DNA from: CAILZL01 sp050248275
GTDB taxonomy: Bacteria > Pseudomonadota > Gammaproteobacteria > Steroidobacterales > Steroidobacteraceae
NCBI GenBank assembly: GCA_050248275.1
Contig: JBFWSR010000001.1
Coordinates: forward strand, 124,001 to 188,000
Direction of reading: 5' to 3'
DNA length: 64,000 nucleotides
Below the pieces are notes generated by a model that did no database searches, was not told where the DNA came from, and saw only the letters and a list, made by a program, of their open reading frames with translations. Shown piece after piece: positions 17,214 through 26,863 of the stretch (position 1 is the stretch's first letter; each line of letters opens with the position of its first letter). Both the position numbers and the translations under genes were made by a program.

Positions 17214-20200
17214 TCACGCCAATACCAGCAGCAAATCCTTGGCATCCACCGGTTCGCTCATGCGGGTAACCACTTCCGCCACTCCGCCATCGCGTTCGGC
17301 ACGCACGGCCGTTTCCATTTTCATGGCTTCGATGGTCACCAGCACATCGCCCTTGCTGAACCTGCTCTGCGGCTTGACATGCACCATCGCCACAGTACCC
17401 GGCATGGGTGCAGCCACATGTTTGTCGTTATTGGCTTCAGCTTTGCGGCGCGGCGGTTTGGCGGCAACCTTGGAGCGATCCGCAATCTTGAGGGAACGCG
17501 GTTCGCCATTGAGTTCAAAAAACACCGTGCGTGTACCATCATCATGCGCATCACTGACCGCCACAAAGCGGATGATCAGCGACTTGCCCCGTTCGATATC
17601 CACGGTGAGCTCATCGCCCGGTTCCATGCCATAAAAGAAGTACCGGGTAGGAATGCCGCTGACCGGTCCGTATTGCTCGCGATCCTCCAGATAGCTGAGG
17701 AAGACCTTGGGATACATGAGGTACGAACACAGATCGTCATCATTCAGCGGTCGCGTGGTGCGGCTTTGCAGTTGTTGCCGCACTTCATCGAGATTCACCG
17801 GCGGCAACGACTCACCGGGGCGCCCGGTGAGCGGTACTGCGCCCTTGAGGATTTTCTTCTGTAATGCCGGCGGAAACCCGCCATAGGGCTGACCGAGATC
17901 GCCCTTGAAGAAGGAAACCACTGATTCCGGAAAATTCACCTCCGTATCGGGATCGAGCACCATCTCCGGCGTCAAGCCGCTGGTCACCATGAAAATGGCC
18001 ATGTCGCCCACCACCTTGGAGCTGGGCGTGACCTTGATGATGTCGCCGAACATGTCGTTGACCTGCGCATAGGCGCGCGCCACCTCGGGCCAGTGCACAT
18101 CGTCAATCCCCAGCGAACGCGCCTGCTCTTTCAGATTGGTGAACTGACCGCCCGGCATGCCATGCAAATACACTTCGGAGGCGCTGGCGCGCATGTCGCT
18201 TTCAAAGGGTGAATACAACTGCCGCACCTGTTCCCAGTAACCCGACAGAATGCGCAGGTTTTCCGGCGACACGCCGCTGTCGCGCGGACCATGCCGCAAC
18301 GCTTCGACGATGGAGCCCAGATTCGGTTGCGAGGTGAAACCGCTCATGGAGTCAATGGCGCCATCGACTGCATCCGCTCCCGCCGTGACTGCGGCCAGCA
18401 CGCTGGCCGCAGAGATGCCACTGGTGTCATGAGTGTGGAAATGCACCGGCAGGCCGATTTCATCCTTGAGCGCCTTGACCAGCGCGTAAGCAGCCTGCGG
18501 TTGACACAGCCCGGCCATGTCCTTGATGCCGATGATGTGCGCGCCCGCGGATTTGAATTCGCGCGCCAGCTTCAGGTAGTAGTTCAGATCGTACTTGGTG
18601 CGCGTCGGGTCGCTCAGATTGCCTGAATAACAGAGCGCCGCCTCGCACAGCTTGCCGCTGTCGATCACGGCCTGCATCGCCACTTTCATGTTGTCGAACC
18701 AGTTCAGCGAATCGAACACGCGGAATACATCAACCCCGGTCTGTGCGGCGTGCTTCACGAAATGCCGCACCACATTGTCCGGGTAATTGGTATAGCCCAC
18801 GGCATTGGCCGAGCGCAGCAGCATCTGCAACAACAGGTTGGGCATTTTCTCACGCAGCAATGCCAGGCGTTCCCATGGGTCCTCCTTGAGGAAGCGCATG
18901 GAGACATCGAAGGTCGCACCGCCCCAGCACTCCACCGAGAACAGATTGGGCACCAGGCCGGCGTAGTACGGCGCAATGGCCGCGATGTCATGGGTGCGCA
19001 TGCGCGTTGCCAGCAGGGATTGATGCGCGTCACGCATGGTGGTGTCGGTCAGCAACACCTGCTTCTGATCCAGCATCCACTGCGAAAATTTCTGCGCTCC
19101 CAGTTGATCCAGCAATTGTCTGGCGCCTGGCGCGGGCGTCGGCAGCGGTGCAGCAAGCCTGGGCACGCGCGGGGTTTGCAGACGTACCGGCCTAGTACGA
19201 CCCTTCACTTCCGGATTGCCATTGACAATGATTTCTCCCAGATACTTGAGCAGACGCGTGGCGCGATCGCGCTTGCGCGGAATGCGGAACAACTCCGGCG
19301 TCTGATCAATGAACTTGGTGGTGTAATCGCCGTTCAGGAAACTGGGATGGGTAATGAGCTGATCCAGAAAGCGCAGATTGGTAACCACGCCGCGTACGCG
19401 GAATTCCCACAATGCACGATGCATGCGCGCCACCACTTCGGCTGGCGTCGGCGCCCAGACGGTGACTTTCACCAGCAATGAATCATAGGAACGAGTGATG
19501 ATGGCGCCCGAATACGCCGTGCCGGCATCCAGACGCACGCCATAACCGGCAGGACTGCGATAAGCCGTGATGCGCCCGTAGTCCGGCACAAAGTTGTTTT
19601 CTGGGTCTTCACTGGTGACGCGGCACTGCATGGCAAACCCGTTCAAACGGATATCCGCCTGGGCCGGAATGCCACTTTCGGGAGTACCGATGCGTGCGCC
19701 TTTGGCGACCATGATCTGTGCCCGTACCAGATCCACACCGGTCACTGCCTCGGTTACCGTGTGTTCAACCTGGATACGCGGATTGACTTCAATGAAGTAG
19801 AACTCGCCGGTGTCAGCATCCTGCAAAAACTCCACGGTGCCGGCATTGACGTAATTGGCGGCGCGACCGATCTTCAGTGCTGCTTCGCACAGCGCATTGC
19901 GTTGGTCGCTGGTGAAGAAACTGGCCGGCGCCCGTTCCACCACTTTCTGATTGCGGCGTTGCACAGTGCAGTCGCGTTCGTACAAGTGCAGCAGATTGCC
20001 ATGGCTGTCGCCCAGCAACTGCACTTCGATATGCCGGGCGCGGCGCACCAGTTTTTCCAGGTAAACCTCGTCATTACCGAATGCAGCCCTGGCTTCACGC
20101 CGCGCCACCGGCACCAGTTCCAGCAACTGCGACTCGCTTTCGACAACCCGCATACCCCGGCCACCGCCGCCCCAGCTGGCCTTGAGCATCACCGGATAGC

Positions 20201-20672
20201 CCACTGCGGCGGCAAGGCGTTTGATCTCGGCTTCATCCGCCGGTAACGGTGGCGTGGCCGGCATCACCGGCACACCGGCGCTGACCGCCAGCTTGCGCGC
20301 CGACACCTTGTTACCCAACCGCCGCATGGTGTCGGGAGTGGGGCCAATGAAAATCACGCCCGCAGCGGCGCAGGCTTCGGCAAAGTCCGGGTTCTCGGAG
20401 AGAAAGCCATAGCCAGGATGAATGGCATCCACCCTGGCTTCACGGGCAATGCGGATGATGTCGTCGATGGCCAGATAGGCCTCGACCGGGGTCTTGCCCT
20501 CGCCAACCAGATAGCTTTCATCGGCCTTCATGCGATGCAGGGAAAACCGGTCTTCCTGCGAATAGATCGCCACGGTACGAATACCCTGCTCAGCCGCCGC
20601 CCGCATGACCCGAATGGCAATCTCGCCACGATTGGCAATCAACAGGGTCTTGATCGAACGCACGGCAGTCAT
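17214..20672 (-). CDS. pyc: Pyruvate carboxylase (single-chain)
   Basis: A 1152-residue biotin enzyme that makes oxaloacetate from pyruvate and bicarbonate, refilling the TCA cycle. Domain order is standard: biotin carboxylase (residues 1 to about 460; SWGGGGRGMRVV glycine loop, EVNPRIQVEHTVTE), carboxyltransferase (about 540-830; TDTTMRDAHQSLLATRMRTHD, metal-site His pair in HFHTHDTSG), the PYC/OADA domain, and a biotinyl domain with EAMKMET, biotin on Lys1118. I chose ATG at 20672, which has GGAG 7 bases upstream; an in-frame TTG precedes it by 2 codons. Stand-alone gene; most gammaproteobacteria use PEP carboxylase or a two-subunit form instead. Confidence 0.96.
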   Translation of the reverse strand: MTAVRSIKTLLIANRGEIAIRVMRAAAEQGIRTVAIYSQEDRFSLHRMKADESYLVGEGKTPVEAYLAIDDIIRIAREARVDAIHPGYGFLSENPDFAEACAAAGVIFIGPTPDTMRRLGNKVSARKLAVSAGVPVMPATPPLPADEAEIKRLAAAVGYPVMLKASWGGGGRGMRVVESESQLLELVPVARREARAAFGNDEVYLEKLVRRARHIEVQLLGDSHGNLLHLYERDCTVQRRNQKVVERAPASFFTSDQRNALCEAALKIGRAANYVNAGTVEFLQDADTGEFYFIEVNPRIQVEHTVTEAVTGVDLVRAQIMVAKGARIGTPESGIPAQADIRLNGFAMQCRVTSEDPENNFVPDYGRITAYRSPAGYGVRLDAGTAYSGAIITRSYDSLLVKVTVWAPTPAEVVARMHRALWEFRVRGVVTNLRFLDQLITHPSFLNGDYTTKFIDQTPELFRIPRKRDRATRLLKYLGEIIVNGNPEVKGRTRPVRLQTPRVPRLAAPLPTPAPGARQLLDQLGAQKFSQWMLDQKQVLLTDTTMRDAHQSLLATRMRTHDIAAIAPYYAGLVPNLFSVECWGGATFDVSMRFLKEDPWERLALLREKMPNLLLQMLLRSANAVGYTNYPDNVVRHFVKHAAQTGVDVFRVFDSLNWFDNMKVAMQAVIDSGKLCEAALCYSGNLSDPTRTKYDLNYYLKLAREFKSAGAHIIGIKDMAGLCQPQAAYALVKALKDEIGLPVHFHTHDTSGISAASVLAAVTAGADAVDGAIDSMSGFTSQPNLGSIVEALRHGPRDSGVSPENLRILSGYWEQVRQLYSPFESDMRASASEVYLHGMPGGQFTNLKEQARSLGIDDVHWPEVARAYAQVNDMFGDIIKVTPSSKVVGDMAIFMVTSGLTPEMVLDPDTEVNFPESVVSFFKGDLGQPYGGFPPALQKKILKGAVPLTGRPGESLPPVNLDEVRQQLQSRTTRPLNDDDLCSYLMYPKVFLSYLEDREQYGPVSGIPTRYFFYGMEPGDELTVDIERGKSLIIRFVAVSDAHDDGTRTVFFELNGEPRSLKIADRSKVAAKPPRRKAEANNDKHVAAPMPGTVAMVHVKPQSRFSKGDVLVTIEAMKMETAVRAERDGGVAEVVTRMSEPVDAKDLLLVLA

Positions 20673-20920
20673 GGGCAAGCTCCGGTCACCGACAATGGCT
20701 TACCTGGCTCTCAGCAAGAACCATGCTGGGAAGTCATTGAGAACAGGCAGGCGGAAAAGAACAAAGGTTATAGCAACTTTCCAGCCATTCAATGTAGCCA
20801 GAGCCGACTCAATGTGGAAGCAAAAGCTGCAATCGGCCCCAAGCTGGAACAGCCGTTACGGCGGCTGCGCCATAAGAGCGCTTTTTGGGAAATGGGAGCG
20901 GCGCAGCCGGTAACCGGTAT

Positions 20921-22159
20921 TCAGGAAACCCGGCGCTGCGCCCGGCCATCGGCATGCCGGAATGCGCCGGTGGCCAGATCAGCGTATTCCCTGTCCTTGA
21001 TGACTGTGCGATCCCGCCCCGTATCCTTGGCCTCGTACAGCGCCTCATCGGCCAGTTGTATGAAGCCGAACACGGACCGATTCTGGTCGGGCACCACACA
21101 GGCAGCGCCGATACTGACCGTAACCCGGCGCGTGCCCGACGATGCGGGGTGAGCAATGCCCAGTTCGAGCAGCCTGCCCTGAATCCTGCTGGCCAGTTCC
21201 TGAACGTAATCACGACCGGCATCGTAGAGCACGACTGCGAACTCCTCGCCGCCATAGCGCGCCGTGAAATCCAGCGGGCGCCGGCACGCCGCCATCAGGA
21301 TTTGCGCCACCTGCTGCAAACACTGGTCACCCACCTGGTGCCCGTAATAATCGTTGTAGGCCTTGAAGTGGTCGATATCCACCAGCAACAGCGCGACCGG
21401 CCTTTGCTCGCGCATGGCCTGCTGCCAGACCTGCTCGGTATGCTCGTCAAATGCACGACGGTTGTAGATGCCGGTCAGACCGTCCAGATTGGCCATGTCG
21501 TTCAACAGCCGTGTCTCGAGAAAGGTGGTTCTGACCAGCCGTTCCAGCGTGTAGGACGCGGTGGCGCCAAATACATTGGTAAACAGCAGGATGGTGCCGT
21601 TGTAGATCAGTTCCTGTTGCGGCGTATGTACCGTGATGGCGCCCAGCACATAAGCCGTGAAAATGAACAGCCCCGAACACAGAGCCGACACGAATAGCAG
21701 GCCAATGAGCAGATAGACGGCGAACACCATCAGCACGATGGCTGCGAAAAACGAGACGCCTTCAGGCTGATCCAGCAGCTCATTGGCCACCGCACAGATG
21801 CCGAACAAAGGCAGGAGAACGCGAATCGCCTGCGTATAGTAACGCTCGTACCAGGACTCTCTGGATGCGACCAGGGCACTGATCAGCAATGAACCGAGGG
21901 CCAGCACACGCACCAGCAACAGCTGTATGCCACCGGCACGATTCAGCAGCGTCTCATCAATAATGATGAAGCTCATGACCAGCGCGATGGCCAGCCATAA
22001 ATGCAGTTGCACTCTCGGCCGTGCCCGCTCGATATGGTGTTGCCGGAACGCCTGTTCCAGCAAGGGATCGGAAAAGCAAAGCCAATGAAACCCTTCGCGC
22101 AGTTGTCTGGCTGCGACTGAATCGGTCATGGACGTAGCGGGAGGAAGGCTGGACGTCAC
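20921..22159 (-). CDS. Membrane-bound diguanylate cyclase (GGDEF)
   Basis: A 412-residue protein. The N-terminal half has a soluble lead of about 55 residues and about six membrane helices (residues 57-220). The C-terminal GGDEF domain carries the active motif RYGGEEF, so it should make cyclic di-GMP from two GTP. The product-inhibition I-site RxxD is present as RPLD just before it. Start is GTG at 22159 with AAGGA 7 bases upstream; an internal ATG at 22129 is an alternative. The signal sensed by the membrane part is unknown. The 240 bases between it and pyc show no gene. Confidence 0.92.
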   Translation of the reverse strand: MTSSLPPATSMTDSVAARQLREGFHWLCFSDPLLEQAFRQHHIERARPRVQLHLWLAIALVMSFIIIDETLLNRAGGIQLLLVRVLALGSLLISALVASRESWYERYYTQAIRVLLPLFGICAVANELLDQPEGVSFFAAIVLMVFAVYLLIGLLFVSALCSGLFIFTAYVLGAITVHTPQQELIYNGTILLFTNVFGATASYTLERLVRTTFLETRLLNDMANLDGLTGIYNRRAFDEHTEQVWQQAMREQRPVALLLVDIDHFKAYNDYYGHQVGDQCLQQVAQILMAACRRPLDFTARYGGEEFAVVLYDAGRDYVQELASRIQGRLLELGIAHPASSGTRRVTVSIGAACVVPDQNRSVFGFIQLADEALYEAKDTGRDRTVIKDREYADLATGAFRHADGRAQRRVS

Positions 22160-22206
22160 GTGAAAATCCTTGATCCGTGTACTTTCATCAATGCCTGTTG
22201 CAAACG

Positions 22207-22231
22207 GCTTGCCATGAACCGCATGGCAAGC
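22207..22231. other. Perfect 10-bp stem-loop upstream of the diguanylate cyclase gene
   Basis: Arms GCTTGCCATG and CATGGCAAGC enclose the 5-base loop AACCG, about 48 bases before the GGDEF gene start and 153 bases after gshA. No T-run follows in either direction, so it is not a standard intrinsic terminator. It may fold in the leader of the cyclase mRNA or terminate gshA with Rho. Confidence 0.5.
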
Positions 22232-22384
22232 GCCTACGTTAGCGCCTGAATGCAGCCATGCACAAGCGTGAGATGCCGTGCTCGTGGCTTTATGTCATGC
22301 CGATCCCGACAGCACGGATTGATGGCGGCTGAATTTTGTCAGTTGCATTAACAATTCGTTAAGAGTCGTGCGAAAACCTGCAAC

Positions 22385-23974
22385 TCAGGCCTCGAAGTAA
22401 TGAGCGAGATAACTGTCGAAATCGGTGTTGTCAGCGGCTTCAATGGCTTCCTGGCGGCGCATGGACTCTTCGGCCTCGACCCGAAATTCCTCCAGGCGTT
22501 TTTCATTGGGCGGATGCAATTCCAGGAAATACGATTTGTGCGCCGCCGACATCTGCAAGGCAAAGTCGGCGAAAGACTGGCCGGTGGTTTGCAGCTCCAC
22601 AATGGTTCGTGCTGACGGCGTCAATGCACTATCGAGGATCTTGGCGGTTTGTGCTTCCAGTGCTCCCGTATAGGGACGACGGTGATTGCCCTGGTCCAGC
22701 AACTCACAAATACCCAGCATGGAATCCAGCAACTCCAGGGACCAATCGCGCAATGGCGCCAGACGGCCATCCCGATTGAGTTTCAGACCCGGCTCGCGGC
22801 CACGATGCGCAACCGTCAGGTGATTGCCATCCAGCACTTCATCCTCATCACCCAGAATCGGCGGACTGTCCTTGAGCATGCACAGCGCCATGAATGCTTC
22901 GAGGAAACGCAACTTGTTCTGGTTGACCCCGACCGGATCGAACGCACTGACATCCAGCGCCCGTACTTCCACATATTCCACGCCCGCACGCTTGAGCGCC
23001 TGGGTGGGCCGCTCGCCGGACCGCACCACGCGCTTGGGACGGATGAAGCTGTAGTACTCGTTTTCGATCTGCAGCAGATTGGCATTGAGCTGACGGTATT
23101 CGCCGTTCACCTTGACGCCGATCTGCTGATACGGTGGATGCGGCACGGCGATCAGCCGCGACAGATCGCGCACGTATTCATCCAGACTGTTTACCGAAAT
23201 CTTGACGCCCGCCTGATTCTTGTTGCGATAGCCCAGGTCGCTCATGCGCAGCGAGGTCGCATGGGGTTCATACCAGGTATCCGTGGTGAAGCGCTTCAGG
23301 CCATGGTTACGTCCTGACACGAACGACTCGCTGACGCAGGGCGAATTGCCGAACAGGTACAGCACCAGCCAGCCATAGCGGCGATAGTTACGCAGCAAAC
23401 CGAAATACTGCTCAGATTGAAAAGCGGATATTGCATCGTGGCGCTGGTGCACCTCGGCCAGCACCGGCCACAGATGCGCCGGAAACGAGTAATTGAAATG
23501 CACGCCGGAAATCGCCTGCATCATGCGGCCATAGCGGTGTCCCAGCCCCAGGCGATACACCTCTTTCATCCTGCCGATGTTGGAGCGGCCGTAACGCGCA
23601 ATGGGAATCTCCGCATCGCTGCCGATATTGCTGGGCATGCTGGTCGCCCACAGCATTTCGTCACCCAGGTGACGATAGACAAATTGATGCAGATCGCACA
23701 GGAACTGCAACGTCTCCCAGGACTCCTTGAAAGCTGGCGTCACCAGTTCGATCAACGCTTCCGAATAATCGGTGGTGATGAATTCATTGGTCAGCGCCGA
23801 GCCCAATGCCTGTGGATGCAGGCTCTGCGCCAGATGGCCATTGGGCAGTACCCGCAGCGATTCCTTCTCAATGCCCTTGCGACCGCCGCTGAGTACACCA
23901 GACTCGCGGGCATTCACCAGTCCGGCCAGGCGGCGCTCAAACACTCGATCCATACCGCGACTCACTGCATTCAC
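22385..23974 (-). CDS. gshA: Glutamate-cysteine ligase
   Basis: A 529-residue proteobacterial GshA (type I; E. coli has 518). It joins Glu and Cys in the first step of glutathione synthesis. Family segments are clear: GIEKESLRVLPNGHLAQS (ATP/glutamate binding), EFITTDYSEALIELVTPAF, GVHFNYSFP, and YVEVRALDVSAFDPVG. The start is GTG at 23974; the ATG at 23953 (MDRVFERRLAGLV) is a fair alternative. It is divergent from fadI across 199 bases in which I see no other gene. Confidence 0.96.
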   Translation of the reverse strand: MNAVSRGMDRVFERRLAGLVNARESGVLSGGRKGIEKESLRVLPNGHLAQSLHPQALGSALTNEFITTDYSEALIELVTPAFKESWETLQFLCDLHQFVYRHLGDEMLWATSMPSNIGSDAEIPIARYGRSNIGRMKEVYRLGLGHRYGRMMQAISGVHFNYSFPAHLWPVLAEVHQRHDAISAFQSEQYFGLLRNYRRYGWLVLYLFGNSPCVSESFVSGRNHGLKRFTTDTWYEPHATSLRMSDLGYRNKNQAGVKISVNSLDEYVRDLSRLIAVPHPPYQQIGVKVNGEYRQLNANLLQIENEYYSFIRPKRVVRSGERPTQALKRAGVEYVEVRALDVSAFDPVGVNQNKLRFLEAFMALCMLKDSPPILGDEDEVLDGNHLTVAHRGREPGLKLNRDGRLAPLRDWSLELLDSMLGICELLDQGNHRRPYTGALEAQTAKILDSALTPSARTIVELQTTGQSFADFALQMSAAHKSYFLELHPPNEKRLEEFRVEAEESMRRQEAIEAADNTDFDSYLAHYFEA

Positions 23975-24173
23975 CGGCCACAGGACTGTAAAGGAGCGCG
24001 AATGTTGCGGATGCCAGACAGGCAGGTCAAGCCAGCCGTGCAGCCCCAGACGCTACGCAAAACCCGCTGGTGACGGGCTTGTGCACAGCGTTACAGTTAG
24101 CTTCCGCCGGTCGCCGCATTGATACGGTGCAGCCACTGTCGGCGCATTTATTTCCAATAACCAAGGAGCGCTT

Positions 24174-25460
24174 ATGCTGGTCGGGTCAACCGTTCGTCGC
24201 GTAGCCATTGTGGGCAGCACCCGCATCCCGTTCGCACGCGCCATGGGCGCTTATGCGCAACATTCTAATCAGGATCTGCTCACTGCCGCCCTGAAAGCGC
24301 TGGTCGAACGTCACCAATTGCAAGGTGTCACCCTCGGTGAAGTCGCCGGGGGCGCGGTAATGAAGCATTCCCGCGACTTCAATCTGACCCGCGAATCCGC
24401 CTTGAGCAGCGGCCTGTCGGCTGATACCCCGGCGTTTGATCTGCAACGTGCCTGCGGCACCAGTCTGGAAAACGCCATATTGATCGGCGCCAAGATTGCC
24501 TTGGGACAGATCGAAGCAGGTATCGCTGCCGGAGTGGATTCCGCCAGTGATGTACCGATTGTCTATCCACGCAGCTACCAGCAGCTCCTGCTCAAGAGCG
24601 CACGCGGCCGCAGTCTGATGGAGAAGCTCTCACCCTGGTTCGGCCTGCGCCCCAGACACTTCAAACCGCAGACACCTGGCGTCACCGAACCCCGCACCGG
24701 CCTGTCGATGGGCCAGAGCTGCGAACAAATGGCCAAACAATGGGGCATCCGCCGCGAGGATCAGGATCAACTGGCGGCCAAAAGCCATCAGAATGCAGTG
24801 GCCGCGTATGACAGCGGCTTCATGCGCGATCTGGTTGCGCCTTTCGGTGGCCTGGAAATGGACAACAACATTCGCCGCGACAGCAGTATCGACAAGCTGG
24901 CCAAACTCAAAACGGTGTTCGATCCGGGGCCCGGCGGCACCTTGACGGCCGGCAATTCCACGCCGCTGACCGATGGCGCAGCCGCCGTCCTGCTGGCCAG
25001 CGAGGCGTGGGCACAATCACGCGGCCTGCCATTACTCGCCTACCTGACCTACGGCAAGGTGGCCGCGGTTGATTTTGTGCATCGGGAAGGCCTGTTGATG
25101 GCGCCTGCCTATGCGGTGCCGCGCATGCTGCAGGATGCCGGCCTGACCCTGCAGGACTTCGATTATTACGAAATCCATGAAGCCTTCGCTGCGCAGGTGC
25201 TCTGCACCCTCAAGGCGTGGGAATCGAAGGATTTCTGCTGCGAGCGTCTGGGCCGGAGCGAAGCACTGGGCAGCATCGACCGGACAAAACTGAATGTAGT
25301 GGGCAGCAGTCTGGCAGTGGGCCATCCCTTCGCCGCTACGGGGGCGCGCATTCTGGGTGTGATGGCCAAGCTGCTGGCCAGTCGTGGCGGCAGACGGGGG
25401 TTGATTTCCGTATGCACCGCCGGCGGCATGGGCGTGACTGCCATCGTTGAAAAAGCCTGA
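24174..25460 (+). CDS. fadI: Acetyl-CoA C-acyltransferase FadI-type thiolase
   Basis: A 428-residue thiolase. The nucleophile is Cys94 in QRACGTSLENA; the acid-base residues are in YYEIHEAFAAQ and the C-terminal CTAGGMGV. Length and the internal GLRPRHFKPQTPGVTEPRTG segment fit FadI, the thiolase of the anaerobic/alternative beta-oxidation complex, better than FadA. No fadJ is next to it. A strong AAGGAG lies 6 bases before the ATG. It stands alone, followed by a 382-base non-coding region that ends with an intrinsic terminator. Confidence 0.92.
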   Translation: MLVGSTVRRVAIVGSTRIPFARAMGAYAQHSNQDLLTAALKALVERHQLQGVTLGEVAGGAVMKHSRDFNLTRESALSSGLSADTPAFDLQRACGTSLENAILIGAKIALGQIEAGIAAGVDSASDVPIVYPRSYQQLLLKSARGRSLMEKLSPWFGLRPRHFKPQTPGVTEPRTGLSMGQSCEQMAKQWGIRREDQDQLAAKSHQNAVAAYDSGFMRDLVAPFGGLEMDNNIRRDSSIDKLAKLKTVFDPGPGGTLTAGNSTPLTDGAAAVLLASEAWAQSRGLPLLAYLTYGKVAAVDFVHREGLLMAPAYAVPRMLQDAGLTLQDFDYYEIHEAFAAQVLCTLKAWESKDFCCERLGRSEALGSIDRTKLNVVGSSLAVGHPFAATGARILGVMAKLLASRGGRRGLISVCTAGGMGVTAIVEKA

Positions 25461-25487
25461 GGGATAATGGCTCGCCGCATCATGAAC

Positions 25488-25758
25488 TGAAGCGCGGCCG
25501 CCGATGCTCTCGATTTCATCGGCGGACACGCGCTTCACTCCAACCGCCGTTCGTGGCTGACCCACTGCTCCAAAACTGTCTTTTGGCAAAGAGTGTTGAG
25601 TGCAGATCAATCTTGGCGGAACCGGGGCGTCCATGCCCTGGCATGCCCCTACCCCATCCGGGTTCCCTGTGGGAGATCCCAACCCCACTCACACGCATTT
25701 CCGTAATGAGGTAAGCGACAAAAAACGGTGAACCCTGTCATGACATGACAGTTTTTTT
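25488..25758 (+). ncRNA. Candidate structured non-coding RNA or long structured 3' UTR of fadI
   Basis: This non-coding stretch holds several clear hairpins in series. (1) 25488-25537: TGAAGCGCG and CCGCCGATG pair with CATCGGCGG and CGCGCTTCA, 18 pairs with a small bulge. (2) 25570-25586: CCAAAA/TTTTGG. (3) 25618-25666: GGAACC/GGTTCC closing GGGG/CCCC and CATGC/GCATG. (4) 25669-25688: GTGGG/CCCAC. (5) the terminator at 25735. I could not match it to 6S, 4.5S, tmRNA or RNase P RNA. It may be an independent sRNA or a processed fadI 3' UTR. From the terminator to the start of the next gene (25759-25842) I see nothing. Confidence 0.45.
25735..25758 (+). terminator. Intrinsic terminator downstream of fadI and the structured region
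   Basis: Stem CTGTCAT/ATGACAG with loop GAC (25735-25751), directly followed by seven T. It lies 275 bases after the fadI stop, so the message or sRNA ending here has a long untranslated segment. Confidence 0.85.
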
Positions 25759-25842
25759 CGTGCAAGGGAAATCCCGGGACCTCCAGACAGCATCAAGCAC
25801 GTCCGGAGACACGCATCCATCAGGGGCATAAATCCATGGAAT

Positions 25843-26826
25843 TCAGGAATTGATCAGCACTGCCGCACCAGACAATTCACCATTGCGCAGGCGTGCCAGG
25901 GCGGTATTGGCGTCGGTCAGGGAAAAACGCTCGACATGGGTATGCACCGGCACCTGCGGCGCCAGCGCCAGAAATTCTTCGGCATCACGCCGCGTCAGGT
26001 TGGCCACGGACCGCACCTGCCGCTCGCCCCACAATAGGGAATAGGGAAATTGCGGAATGTCGCTCATGTGAATGCCGCCGCAGACCACGGCCCCGCCTTT
26101 ACGGACTGCCCGCAGTGCAATGGGCACCAGCGCCCCCACCGGCGCAAAAATCAATGCGGCATCCAGCAGCGTTGGTGCAGGTTCGTCACTACCGCCCGCC
26201 CATTGCACACCCAGCGATCGTGCAAACAATTGCGCCGTGGTATCGCCGGGGCGGGTGAAGGCATATACCTCGCGACCCTGCCAGAGCGCTACTTGGGCGA
26301 CGAGATGCGCGGCCGCACCGAAACCATAGATACCCAGGCGTTGGGCATCGCCCGCCATGCGCAGCGAGCGGTAACCGATCAAACCGGCGCACAGCAGGGG
26401 CACAGCCTGTACATCGTCCAGCGCATCAGGCAACGCGAAACAGTAACGCGCATCGGCCACGACATACTCGGCATAGCCGCCATCGCGCTGGTAGCCGGTA
26501 AATTGCGCGTGATCGCACAGGTTTTCCTGCTGGCTTTGGCAATAAGCGCAGATGCCGCAGGTGTAACCCAGCCATGGCACGCCCAGACGCGCGCCTTCAG
26601 CCAGTTTCACCCCCACCCCACAGCTCACCATCCGACCGACAATTTCATGGCCTGGCACGATGGGCAGGGGAATATCCGGCAGTTCGCCATCGACCAGATG
26701 CAGATCGGTGCGGCAGACGGCACAGGCGCTGACCCGCAACAGCACTTCGCCCGGCCCTGGCGTGGGAATCGGGCGTTCTTCCAGCACCAGCGGAGCACCG
26801 ACGGTTTTCAGCACCATTGCACGCAT
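25843..26826 (-). CDS. Zinc-dependent alcohol dehydrogenase family protein
   Basis: A 327-residue medium-chain dehydrogenase/reductase. Catalytic zinc ligands are visible in CAVCRTDLH and GHEIVGRM; structural zinc cysteines in CGICAYCQSQQENLC. The coenzyme fold has the fingerprint GIYGFGAAAHL instead of the classical GxGxxG. A strong GGAGG lies upstream of the ATG. Substrate is unknown; related proteins are aldehyde/alcohol dehydrogenases. It follows the phospholipase D-like gene by 37 bases and probably ends the long leftward operon. Confidence 0.9.
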   Translation of the reverse strand: MRAMVLKTVGAPLVLEERPIPTPGPGEVLLRVSACAVCRTDLHLVDGELPDIPLPIVPGHEIVGRMVSCGVGVKLAEGARLGVPWLGYTCGICAYCQSQQENLCDHAQFTGYQRDGGYAEYVVADARYCFALPDALDDVQAVPLLCAGLIGYRSLRMAGDAQRLGIYGFGAAAHLVAQVALWQGREVYAFTRPGDTTAQLFARSLGVQWAGGSDEPAPTLLDAALIFAPVGALVPIALRAVRKGGAVVCGGIHMSDIPQFPYSLLWGERQVRSVANLTRRDAEEFLALAPQVPVHTHVERFSLTDANTALARLRNGELSGAAVLINS

Positions 26827-26863
26827 AGGTCACCCCTCCATTGCTGAAACCAGCATGAGCAGA

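Noticed and set aside
25516..25698. 60-codon frame on the minus strand in the structured region
   Set aside because: It coincides with the hairpins, has no ribosome site and no familiar sequence.
25719..25751. Same hairpin as a terminator for the minus-strand dehydrogenase gene
   Set aside because: On that strand the T-run is separated from the stem by 9 bases, so it works mainly for the plus strand.
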